This document shows positions 1 to 6,735 of a DNA stretch of 7,941 bases, piece after piece. Made by a program: the position numbers and the translations under genes. The notes under the pieces are model-generated. The model saw only the letters and a list, made by a program, of their open reading frames with translations, was not told where the DNA came from and searched no databases. Numbering within the stretch: the first letter of the stretch is position 1; the number at the start of each line of letters is the position of its first letter. The stretch is taken from contig CAMPKL010000141.1 in the NCBI GenBank assembly GCA_946887065.1, positions 1 through 7,941 on the forward strand, given 5' to 3'. The DNA comes from an uncultured Bryobacterales bacterium (GTDB taxonomy: Bacteria; Acidobacteriota; Terriglobia; Bryobacterales; UBA6623).

Positions 1-2100
1 TATACGACCGAGACCGTCAAGGGACTCTTCGGCGCGCTGCAACGCCGCCCGCAGGAAGGTCTCAAGCCCATGGGCGTCCTGGCGGATTTCATCGACGTCG
101 ACCGCGAGTTTGAGCGGGCCGCTGAAGACTTCCTGCGTGAAGAACTCGAGTTCGTCCTGGTACACGACTGGCATGAGGCGCGCAAGGGCGTCGATTTCCT
201 GCTGTCTGATCTGCAGGGGCATGCGACATTTCTGATACACCCCGATCAACCCGTTCCGGGCGAGGATCCGGTGCTGGGACCGGAGACCGGAGTCACCGGC
301 CGGCTGGCCGACCACGTCCGCCTCACCAATGGCCTCTCCGCCTCCGCCTCCACGCTGTTGCCCAAGCTGCGCAGTTGCTACTTGGTTGAACGCGAGGACG
401 ACGCCAAGCGACTGGCGGTGCGTTACCCGGACCTGTACTTCCTGTTGCCGAGCGGCCTTTGCTATCGCGGACACACTGTCAGCGGCGGGCGCAAGAGCAG
501 CGCAGGTCCCCTGGCGCTCAAGCGCGAACTGCGCGAGTTGATGCCAAAACTGGCCGCGGCCGAACAGGCCTTCGAGCAGAACCGCCAAGCCGTCGTTCTT
601 GCCGAAGAGAGCATGACGCGGACAACGTCCGAGCGTGAAGAACTGCGCGGCGCCATCCAACAGGCGGAGAAATCCGTTCTCGCCGAAGAACACGACCTGC
701 AGCGCGTCAAGCAGGAGTCGGAGCGCGCCACGCGCCGCGCCGACGTGGCGGCACAAGAGCGTCAACGCCTGCTGCGCGAAGCCGAAGAAGCGGCGGCCAA
801 GCGACAAGCCATCGAGCAAGAGATCGCTCAAAGAGAGCGTGACAGCGAAGCTGCCGAGATCGAATCCGAGACCCTGAAGGGCAAGATGGACGCTGCGCGC
901 GCGGCTCTCCAAGCCGCGAGCGACGAGCAGTCCAGCCTGCGAACGGAGGCCGCCACCCTTGAGGAGCGCCGCCGCTCGGCTTCGTTAGCGCTCGATCGCA
1001 TTCGCCGCTTGGCCGATGAACAGACGCAACGGCGCGAACGCGTCAAGGCGCAGACCGCCCAATGGAGCCAGGAGCGGCTCCAGTTGCTCGCCGATAACGA
1101 GCAACTCAACGTCCGCATCGTGGAGCTAGAGGCCAAGCGGACGACGGTCCAAGAAAACGTCGCGACTCTCACGACGCGTCTGGAGGAGTCGCGCCGCAAC
1201 AGCACGGAGCTAGAGGAAGAAGGCAGAGCTTTACGGGTTGAGGTGGAGGAGCTCCGCCAACAGCGCAACCAGTTGGAGCTTGCGTTGGTCCAGAGCCGCT
1301 CGGATCTTAAGCATCTCGAAGAGATGTGCGAACGCGAGCTTAGGCAGCCGCTCGCCGAAGTCGTAGCCGGAGTGAAAGCAGATCTGTCCGACGAAGAGGT
1401 CGCCGAGGCTGAGCAGAATTATCTTTCGCTCAAGGCGCGCATTGAGGGCCTGGGCCCGGTGAACATCCTGGCGCTGGAGGAATACAAAGAGGCCGAGCAG
1501 CGTCAGGAATTCCTCGAAACGCAACAGTCCGATCTGCGCGATTCGATCAGCGACACGCAGAAAGCGATCCACGAAATCGACTCCGCATCGCGTAAGCAAT
1601 TCAAAGAAGCTTTTGAGGCAGTCAACGATAACTTCCGCAAGACGTTTCAGACGCTGTTCGGCGGCGGGCTCGGCGAAATGCGCCTGACCGACGAAGAGAA
1701 CATCGGCGAGTCCGGCATCGACATCGTCGCTTCGCCTCCGGGCAAGAAGCTGCAGAGCGTTGCCCTCCTATCGGGCGGCGAGAAATCCTTAACGGCGCTC
1801 GCTCTGCTCGTCGCTACGTTCCAATACAAGCCGAGTCCGTTCTGTGTGCTCGACGAGGTCGATGCGGCTCTTGATGAGTCCAATATTCATCGTTTCCGCC
1901 GGCTTATCGAGAGCATGAGCGACCGCACGCAATTCATCGTGATCACCCACTCCAAGACGACCATGGCGGCGGCGTCGACGTTGTACGGGGTCACCATGCA
2001 GGAGCCTGGCGTGTCGAAGCTTGTCTCCGTTCGCCTGGGCGATGAGCGGCAGAGACGGCTGGAGATCAACGAGCCTGAGCCGGAGCTAGTCGGCGCCTAG
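1..2100 (+). CDS. smc: Chromosome segregation protein SMC (C-terminal part, 5' end outside window)
   Basis: SMC is the ATPase of the bacterial condensin-like complex (with ScpA/ScpB) that organises and segregates the nucleoid. The frame is open from base 1, so the first ATG at 70 is internal. The 699 residues seen are about 58% of the usual ~1200. From the left: the hinge (about 1-500; GVLADF near 73, then an SGG turn near 480-490), a long Glu/Gln/Arg-rich coiled coil (about 540-1620) ending in the family sequence GPVNILALEEY (1453-1485), then the C-terminal ABC head. The head has FGGGLGEMRL (1660-1689), the PPGKKLQ stretch, the ABC signature LSGGEKS (1768-1788), Walker B FCVLDE (1840-1857), the D-loop ALDE just after, and FIVITHSKTTM with the switch histidine. 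All head residues expected in this half are intact. The N-terminal Walker A lies upstream of the window. The gene ends just before a shared terminator facing rpmE2. Confidence 0.97.
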   Translation, partial: YTTETVKGLFGALQRRPQEGLKPMGVLADFIDVDREFERAAEDFLREELEFVLVHDWHEARKGVDFLLSDLQGHATFLIHPDQPVPGEDPVLGPETGVTGRLADHVRLTNGLSASASTLLPKLRSCYLVEREDDAKRLAVRYPDLYFLLPSGLCYRGHTVSGGRKSSAGPLALKRELRELMPKLAAAEQAFEQNRQAVVLAEESMTRTTSEREELRGAIQQAEKSVLAEEHDLQRVKQESERATRRADVAAQERQRLLREAEEAAAKRQAIEQEIAQRERDSEAAEIESETLKGKMDAARAALQAASDEQSSLRTEAATLEERRRSASLALDRIRRLADEQTQRRERVKAQTAQWSQERLQLLADNEQLNVRIVELEAKRTTVQENVATLTTRLEESRRNSTELEEEGRALRVEVEELRQQRNQLELALVQSRSDLKHLEEMCERELRQPLAEVVAGVKADLSDEEVAEAEQNYLSLKARIEGLGPVNILALEEYKEAEQRQEFLETQQSDLRDSISDTQKAIHEIDSASRKQFKEAFEAVNDNFRKTFQTLFGGGLGEMRLTDEENIGESGIDIVASPPGKKLQSVALLSGGEKSLTALALLVATFQYKPSPFCVLDEVDAALDESNIHRFRRLIESMSDRTQFIVITHSKTTMAAASTLYGVTMQEPGVSKLVSVRLGDERQRRLEINEPEPELVGA

Positions 2101-2133
2101 GTGTGATCCGCGTGGGATCAACGGAGAAAGAAA

Positions 2134-2160
2134 AAGGCCGCGGAGTACATCCGCGGCCTT
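2134..2160. terminator. Bidirectional intrinsic terminator between smc and rpmE2
   Basis: A perfect 10-bp inverted repeat (aaggccgcgg at 2134-2143, ccgcggcctt at 2151-2160) encloses a 7-base loop. Read on the minus strand the stem runs directly into CCTTTTTCTTTC, a good U-tract, so it should end rpmE2 transcription about 30-50 bases after its stop. Read on the plus strand it is followed by CGATTTT, a weaker tract that could still serve smc, whose stop is 33 bases upstream. It is the only strong hairpin between the two convergent genes. Confidence 0.85.
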
Positions 2161-2183
2161 CGATTTTCCCGTTCCTTCGAGAA

Positions 2184-2453
2184 CTAGTTCTTCGCTTTGT
2201 CGCGCTCTTCGCGAGTTCCGAACTTTTTACGGAAACGCTCCACGCGGCCTTCCGTATCAACCAGCTTCTGACGGCCGGTGTAAAACGGATGCGAGAGCGA
2301 CGAAATCGGCAAATCGCACACGGGATACTCGGCGCCTTCGAACTTGGTCGTTCGATCGCATTTCACCGTCGAGCGGCTTAGCCACTCTTCGCCGGTCGTA
2401 ATATCGCGGAACACGACGTCGCGGTAACCCTTGGGGTGAATTCCTTCCTTCAT
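2184..2453 (-). CDS. rpmE2: 50S ribosomal protein L31, type B (zinc-independent)
   Basis: This is a large-subunit ribosomal protein at the central protuberance/intersubunit bridge. The 89-residue product begins MKEGIHP, continues with YRDVVFRD and STVKCDR, and holds the invariant SHPFYTGRQKLVDTEGRVERF block (residues 54-74). It lacks the paired CxC/CxxC zinc ligands of type A L31 and has the type B middle (FEGAEYPVCDLPISS). Two isolated cysteines remain (C32, C46). A basic tail of about 11 residues follows the usual FGT end. The ATG at 2453 is preferred over an in-frame GTG at 2465, because GAGGA (2459-2463) sits 5 bases before the ATG and the GTG overlaps that site. The family start MKEGIHP also agrees. 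It converges on smc across a shared terminator and is divergent from the protease gene. A hairpin plus T-run in the leader suggests attenuation. Confidence 0.96.
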   Translation of the reverse strand: MKEGIHPKGYRDVVFRDITTGEEWLSRSTVKCDRTTKFEGAEYPVCDLPISSLSHPFYTGRQKLVDTEGRVERFRKKFGTREERDKAKN

Positions 2454-2458
2454 GGCAG

Positions 2459-2463
2459 TCCTC
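2459..2463 (-). promoter_or_regulatory. Ribosome binding site of rpmE2
   Basis: On the minus strand GAGGA lies 5 bases ahead of the ATG at 2453. It decides the start, because the alternative GTG (2463-2465) lies on top of it. Confidence 0.7.
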
Positions 2464-2467
2464 ACAC

Positions 2468-2499
2468 AAAAACGGGCGCACGGTAGGGCCGCGCGCCCG
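2468..2499 (-). promoter_or_regulatory. Terminator-like hairpin in the rpmE2 leader (candidate attenuator)
   Basis: Reading rpmE2-sense, CGGGCGC (2499-2493) pairs with GCGCCCG (2479-2473) across a 13-base loop. Five Ts (2472-2468) follow immediately. The Shine-Dalgarno GAGGA starts only four bases later. No gene lies upstream on this strand that would need a terminator, so a role in the rpmE2 leader is the simplest reading. An alternative GGGC/GCCC pairing within 2486-2498 would exclude the 7-bp stem and could act as the competing form. Bacterial L31 genes in other phyla are known to have autoregulatory leaders, but I cannot match this one to a described class. A chance GC-rich repeat is the main alternative. 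Confidence 0.45.
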
Positions 2500-2518
2500 C
2501 CGAAAAATTCCAGTTCCT

Positions 2519-2548
2519 ATCTTACCAAGGGATTCGGTCGGAGGACAA
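2519..2548 (-). promoter_or_regulatory. Candidate sigma-70-type promoter of rpmE2
   Basis: On the minus strand, TTGTCC (2548-2543) and TAAGAT (2524-2519) are separated by 18 bases. Each matches its consensus at 4 of 6 positions. The predicted start near 2512 gives a leader of about 59 bases containing the hairpin and the GAGGA site. This rests on pattern match only. Confidence 0.35.
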
Positions 2549-2712
2549 ATTCAAAAAGGATGAGGGGGAGCCGGCAAGAATCGATCTGGCGCGGCCAGCG
2601 GTTCGACTGAGGGAGGCACTCGTTTTCGGGTTTTCGGCGTTGGTGCGGAACGGCTCAATTTTGAGGGAGCGAAAACGTGAGCCAGTCCCAAGGCGGCGTC
2701 GCTAGATTCACT
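2549..2712. other. Non-coding middle of the divergent rpmE2 / protease intergenic region
   Basis: I find no supportable gene or RNA in this part of the 372-base gap. It does hold two adjacent copies of GTTTTCGG (2622-2629, 2630-2637). The first copy also lies in an inverted pair, CGTTTTCG (2621-2628) with CGAAAACG (2670-2677), with a small ctcaattttgag palindrome (2654-2665) between the arms. No T-tract follows on either strand, so this does not look like a terminator. It could be an operator upstream of the protease promoter or chance. Confidence 0.35.
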
Positions 2713-2740
2713 TTGGCGACCCGGATGTGCCTCCTATACT
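2713..2740 (+). promoter_or_regulatory. Candidate sigma-70-type promoter of the subtilisin-like protease gene
   Basis: TTGGCG (2713-2718) and TATACT (2735-2740) are 16 bases apart, matching the -35 and -10 consensus at 4 and 5 of 6 positions. The predicted start near 2747 leaves a leader of about 79 bases. It contains a short CGGC-acaa-GCCG hairpin (2773-2784) and then GGAG (2815-2818). I recognise no riboswitch in the leader. Confidence 0.45.
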
Positions 2741-2825
2741 GGGTAAAACGCCTGGCCTTTGAAACGACCCTGCGGCACAAGCCGTCCCAAGTGAGCAGCG
2801 CTTTCCTTCAGAGTGGAGTCAGTTG

Positions 2826-5800
2826 ATGTTTAAGTCCCGCCGCCCCGTTTCCTTCCTTGCGGTTCTCTTTCTTATTGCGTCATCCGGCTTCGCGGCTGAT
2901 CGCGTCGCCGTATATACGGTGATTCTCGACGGGCCGTCGGTTGGGCAGCAGCTCGCTGAGACCAAGCAGGCGAAAGCATCGGAACCGACGGTCAGGGAAC
3001 TAGGTCAGGACTTAGAGGCGCGTCAGCTTCAGATCATGCCGGTTTTCGCCGAAACAGGGGCGACCGTGGTGGGCTCCGTTCACAACGTTCTGAACGCGAT
3101 TTTCGTTCGTGCCACTCCCGAACAGGCCGAACAAATCGGCTCGATCGCCGGCGTTTCCAACGTACTTCGTTCGCGCCCGATCCGATTGCACCTGGATGCG
3201 GCCAGCCAAATCCTCAATTTGCCCGCCGCTCGAGCACTCACCGGGGGCCAAAACGGCTCCGGCGCGGGCATCAAAATCGGCGTGATTGACACCGGTATCG
3301 ACAATACCCATCCGGCATTCGACGATCCGGGCCTTGCAACTCCGGCCGGCTACCCGAAGGGCTATCCCGAGGATAAGCCGTTCACTAACAAAAAAATTAT
3401 TGCCGCCCGCAGCTACGTTCATTTACTGAATCCTCAGGACCCTGCAACCTCAGCGCCCGATGACGAGACCCCGCGCGACCGGATCGGCCATGGCACCGCT
3501 ATTGCGATGATTGCCGCCGGACGGCCGGTGAGTTCGCCCGTGGGAACGCTCGTCGGCGCCGCGCCGAAGGCCTTCCTGGGCAACTACAAGATTTTCGGCT
3601 CTCCCGATATCCGCGACTTTTCGAGTGAGGCGGCCTTGGTTGCCGCAATCGACGACGCCGTGTCCGACGGCATGGACCTCATTACCATCAGCTCAGGCGT
3701 CACCGCGCAATACCCTTGGAACGAGACTTGCGGCAGCCAACTTTGCGACCCCGCCGCGCAATCGGCGCAGGCAGCGATTGACGGCTTCGGCGTGGTGGTG
3801 GTTGCGGCCGCGGGCAATGCCGGCGATTCGGGTCAGCAGGCCTATCCGATGCTCAATTCGATCTCAAGCCCCGCTTCCGCGCCCGGCGTGATCGCGGTCG
3901 GCGCCAGTTCGAATTCGCGACGCTTCTTGCAGAGCGTCAGCTACAACGGCATCACCGTTGACGCCCTTGCGGGTTCGGGACCAAGCCTAGCCGGTCCGCT
4001 CACCGCTCCGGCAATGGATGCGCTTGCTGCGGGGGATCAGTACGCTTGCAGCGCGTTCGCGGCGGGGGTGTTTGACGGTCGGATTGCGGTGATCGATGAC
4101 GGCGAATGTCCTATCGAATTCAAGACGGACTTCGCCGCCCAAGCCGGCGCCGTGGGCGTCGTCTTGATTAACGGCGATGGCCGCAATTTTGCGGAACGCA
4201 TTCCTGGCCTGGAAACGCTGGACATCCCGACTTATACGATCGGTCACGACGACGGCAACGGCCTGATTAATCTGTTAGCCGTCGGAGGCGTCAGCGTCAC
4301 TCTGGATCCGACTCTGAACCCGGAATCCACGCTGCCCGACGAGATCGCCGAATTCAGCTCCCGCGGCCCGAATCTGGACGGCGGCATCAAGCCCGAGGTC
4401 GTCGCCCCGGGAACGACGATCTTTTCCGCCGGTCAGACTTTCGATCGCAATGGAAAGGCGTACTCCGCCGACGGATTTACCTGGCTGAGCGGAACCAGCT
4501 TCGCCGCGCCGTTCGTGGCCGGCACGGCAGCGCTCGTCCTGCAACGACGATCGACTGCGACGGTCGCGCAGGTTCGCTCGGCGATCATCAACACGGCCGA
4601 ACCCTTGCTCTTTGACGGGACCGACCCGGCGAGCGTATTGGCTAAAGGCGCCGGCTTGCTCGACGCGAAAGCCGCTTTGGATACCCAGACGGTGGCCGAA
4701 CCGGCGACGCTTGGTTTCGGAGCGCTCAACGGACTCACGCTGCCGCGGCAGCAGGCGCTCACGGTCAGGAACCTCGCGACTCAGGTCCGATCTCTCACCG
4801 TCGAGGTCGTTCCCTCCGTCGCTGCCGCGACGACCGCGGTGGAGATCGATGGGCTGCAGACACTGAACTTCCAACTCGGCGCAGGAGCTCAGCGGGTAAT
4901 CAACGTGCGCCTCACCGGCAGCATTCCGGTCGCGGGCATTTACGAGGGGGTCCTCCGCATCACGAGCAGCGGGGCGCCGACCCTTGAGGTTCCTTATTCG
5001 TTCACGGTGGGCGACGGCGTCCCGTACAACGGGTTGGCTATTGCCGGCGACGATCTTATCGGAACAGCCGGAGAACCGATTCCAGAGTTGTTGATTTTCA
5101 AGGTAGTGGACCGCTACGGCAAACCAGTCGCTAACGCACCAGTTGATTTCTACGTACTCGACGGCGGCGGCTCCTTCGCCTTCGACAGTCAAGGTCAGAT
5201 ATTGAAAGACAGCGTCACCGACGCATTCGGCGTCGCGGCGGCCGACGTCGACTTCGGTCCCAACCCTGGCTTCCAAGACTTTGGGGTGGACGTGGGCTCC
5301 ATCACGGTGGACTTCTTGAATGATTCCCGTAAGAAGCCGGTGATTGCCGGAATCGTCAATGGCGCAAGCTTCGCCGCCGGCGCTTCTGTTGCGCCTGGAT
5401 CGATTGTGTCGATTTTTGGCGATGATCTTGCCGAATTTCTCGGGGGCGTGTCGTCGTTGCCCTTGCCGATCGCCCTCAAGCATGTCAGCGTGAGCTTCGA
5501 CTTTCCGGAATCTGGCCTCAGCGTGGCCGCGCCGCTGTTTTATGTCAGTCCGAAGCAGCTCAACATCCAGGTTCCTTGGGAGTTCGTGGGCCACAATTTC
5601 GCGATCGTCAAAGTTCGTATAGGGGACACGGTGAGCAGCACGTTCACGTTGAACCTCCGCGACACGGCGCCGGCGATCTTCGAGTTCAACCACCAAGGGC
5701 AACTGCTTGGCGTTGTCACGCATGCGAACGGCGCCGTCGTGACTCCAGCTAATCGAGCCAAGAAGGGCGAGACGCTGATCGTCTACGGGACTGGTTTTGG

Positions 5801-6050
5801 TCCGGTTCAAACTCCCCAAACGACCGGCATCGCAGCCCCCAGCAGCGGCGCCATACCATTGCTCTCAACTCCCGTTGCGGCGATCGGCGACACCAGCGCG
5901 AGCGTGGATTTTAGCGGCTTAGCGCCTGGATTCGTCGGGCTGAATCAAATCAATATTCGCCTGTCCACCAGCGTTCCCTCGGGCGCCCAGCAACTACGCT
6001 TCTCGAGCGGCGGCCTGACCAGCAAGACAGTAACGCTATGGATCGAATAG
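2826..6050 (+). CDS. Secreted subtilisin-like (S8) serine protease with PA insert and Solibacter-type C-terminal domain
   Basis: The product is a 1074-residue exported endopeptidase. Residues 1-23 form a signal peptide (FKSRR, then a hydrophobic run ending SGFA). About 25-122 resemble an I9-type inhibitory propeptide. The S8 domain has the complete triad: D155 in VIDTGID, H222 in GHGTA, S558 in SGTSFAAP, plus oxyanion N331 in AAGNAG. A PA domain is inserted at about 379-487, with C408 and C428 placed for its usual disulfide; C302/C307 may form another. After the catalytic domain come an Fn3/Ig-like region (about 623-735), an invasin/Big-1-like Ig domain (about 736-835) and a Solibacter-type C-terminal domain (TIGR03437, about 839-1074: NGASF, PGSIVSIFG, YGTGFGP). 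The ATG at 2826 is chosen over an adjacent TTG at 2823; GGAG at 2815-2818 is 7 bases upstream. Layout resembles C5a-peptidase/lactocepin-type subtilases. The substrate is unknown; degrading extracellular protein is an inference. No membrane anchor or LPXTG-type motif is seen. Confidence 0.93.
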   Translation: MFKSRRPVSFLAVLFLIASSGFAADRVAVYTVILDGPSVGQQLAETKQAKASEPTVRELGQDLEARQLQIMPVFAETGATVVGSVHNVLNAIFVRATPEQAEQIGSIAGVSNVLRSRPIRLHLDAASQILNLPAARALTGGQNGSGAGIKIGVIDTGIDNTHPAFDDPGLATPAGYPKGYPEDKPFTNKKIIAARSYVHLLNPQDPATSAPDDETPRDRIGHGTAIAMIAAGRPVSSPVGTLVGAAPKAFLGNYKIFGSPDIRDFSSEAALVAAIDDAVSDGMDLITISSGVTAQYPWNETCGSQLCDPAAQSAQAAIDGFGVVVVAAAGNAGDSGQQAYPMLNSISSPASAPGVIAVGASSNSRRFLQSVSYNGITVDALAGSGPSLAGPLTAPAMDALAAGDQYACSAFAAGVFDGRIAVIDDGECPIEFKTDFAAQAGAVGVVLINGDGRNFAERIPGLETLDIPTYTIGHDDGNGLINLLAVGGVSVTLDPTLNPESTLPDEIAEFSSRGPNLDGGIKPEVVAPGTTIFSAGQTFDRNGKAYSADGFTWLSGTSFAAPFVAGTAALVLQRRSTATVAQVRSAIINTAEPLLFDGTDPASVLAKGAGLLDAKAALDTQTVAEPATLGFGALNGLTLPRQQALTVRNLATQVRSLTVEVVPSVAAATTAVEIDGLQTLNFQLGAGAQRVINVRLTGSIPVAGIYEGVLRITSSGAPTLEVPYSFTVGDGVPYNGLAIAGDDLIGTAGEPIPELLIFKVVDRYGKPVANAPVDFYVLDGGGSFAFDSQGQILKDSVTDAFGVAAADVDFGPNPGFQDFGVDVGSITVDFLNDSRKKPVIAGIVNGASFAAGASVAPGSIVSIFGDDLAEFLGGVSSLPLPIALKHVSVSFDFPESGLSVAAPLFYVSPKQLNIQVPWEFVGHNFAIVKVRIGDTVSSTFTLNLRDTAPAIFEFNHQGQLLGVVTHANGAVVTPANRAKKGETLIVYGTGFGPVQTPQTTGIAAPSSGAIPLLSTPVAAIGDTSASVDFSGLAPGFVGLNQINIRLSTSVPSGAQQLRFSSGGLTSKTVTLWIE

Positions 6051-6056
6051 CCTTGC

Positions 6057-6062
6057 TACAAT
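6057..6062 (+). promoter_or_regulatory. -10 box (TACAAT) placed 10 nt before the start codon at 6073
   Basis: TACAAT matches the -10 consensus at 5 of 6 positions and is preceded by TGC, giving an extended -10 (TGnTACAAT). The box ends exactly 10 bases before the ATG, so transcription would start only about 4 bases ahead of the codon. No -35 is visible at normal spacing and no Shine-Dalgarno sequence precedes the ATG, which fits a near-leaderless mRNA. The gene might also be read through from the protease gene, whose stop is 22 bases upstream. Confidence 0.45.
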
Positions 6063-6072
6063 TGCCCGCACG

Positions 6073-6564
6073 ATGAGCGAAATGCTCAAGCGCATTCTAA
6101 CGTTCGGCTTGCTGGGCGCCTTGCTGGTCGCCGGGGCGATCTACTTCTACAACGAAGGAGCCACGCCGACTCTCGCCGGCGAGATCACTGAGGTGCGGAC
6201 ATTGGCGATGGACGAGGCTTCATCCGTTGCGGTGGTGAATTTCGCAGGCACGAATACGTCTGATCGAACTGTGTTCATCCACCAACGGGAAGTGACCATC
6301 ACCGATGAAAACGGCGCGACCCACATAGGCTTCCCTGTTCAAGTGACGGATCTTCAAAATCTGTTCAAGTACTTTCCAATTCTGGGCGGCATGAAAGACG
6401 CGCCGCTGTTGCCGCGTACGGAGATCGAACCGGGGCAGGAGCTGCGCGGTCTTATGGCTGCGAGGTTCGATTTGCCTAAGCACGAGTTGGACGCCCGCAA
6501 GTCTTTGGTCGTGAAGTTCTACAACGAGCTGGGACGATCCACGGAACTTGCAGAAAAGCGCTAG
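6073..6564 (+). CDS. Small membrane-anchored protein of unknown function
   Basis: The 163-residue protein begins MSEMLKR, then has one hydrophobic segment (about residues 8-26, ILTFGLLGALLVAGAIYFY). That is an uncleaved anchor or signal sequence with the rest outside the membrane. The remainder has an alternating beta pattern: VAVVNFAGTNTSDRTVFI, a REVTITDENG turn, an EIEPGQELRGLMAARFDL segment and a final VVKFYNELGRS strand. The order N-rich strand, ligand-like TDxxG turn, then PGxxxxG before an F/V strand recalls small Ig-like accessory domains such as DUF4352/FxLYD. I cannot assign it to one. An alternative ATG at 6082 has no better ribosome site; the promoter spacing favours 6073. Its TAG stop overlaps, tail to tail, the stop of the propeller gene remnant. 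Function is unknown; co-expression with the protease is possible. Confidence 0.85.
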   Translation: MSEMLKRILTFGLLGALLVAGAIYFYNEGATPTLAGEITEVRTLAMDEASSVAVVNFAGTNTSDRTVFIHQREVTITDENGATHIGFPVQVTDLQNLFKYFPILGGMKDAPLLPRTEIEPGQELRGLMAARFDLPKHELDARKSLVVKFYNELGRSTELAEKR

Positions 6565-6734
6565 CGGGACTCGTTCTCGTAAAGAAAGAGCCCGCCTTTG
6601 CCCGCGACGACGATGTCCAGGTCGCCATCGCCATCGATGTCGACGACCGGAATTTGCATGCCCCCGCCTGCGCGGCCGCCGTAGTCGATGATGTGGCGGG
6701 CCCACTCCCAGGTTGCGCCGTTCTGGAAGCGTTC
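6561..6734 (-). pseudogene. Detached C-terminal blade of the FG-GAP propeller protein (out of frame after a 1-base insertion)
   Basis: These 57 codons run ERFQNG...TWEW, then VVDIDGDGDLDIVVAG, then GGLFLYENESR and a TAG. They carry the seventh calcium-loop repeat missing from the upstream frame. The junction reads TAC TGG TAA C GAA in gene sense; removing one A (plus-strand T at 6736 or 6737) restores TAC TGG TAC GAA, i.e. VYWYERFQ, the same W-Y-E turn seen in other blades. The restored protein is 375 residues. The segment has no start or ribosome site of its own; the first in-frame ATG upstream (6773) gives only out-of-frame sequence before it. It may reflect a real mutation, a sequencing or assembly error, or (less likely) recoding. 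Confidence 0.8.
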
Positions 6735-6735
6735 G

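Noticed and set aside
2103..2381. Plus-strand open frame running through rpmE2
   Set aside because: It starts just after the smc stop, passes through the terminator and lies antisense to the well-supported L31 gene.
2741..2820. Possible c-di-GMP (GEMM-I-like) riboswitch in the protease leader (GGTAAAACG ... GAAA ... GGCACAAGCC)
   Set aside because: The fragments only loosely resemble the conserved GEMM segments, and the stem around the GAAA does not pair. I could not draw the two-helix fold.
4275..5819. A 514-codon open frame on the minus strand, antisense to the protease
   Set aside because: It is Arg/His/Glu-rich with no domain pattern, lies wholly opposite a frame with clear protease and Ig-like domains, and has no promoter or ribosome site. 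It is a GC-driven shadow frame.
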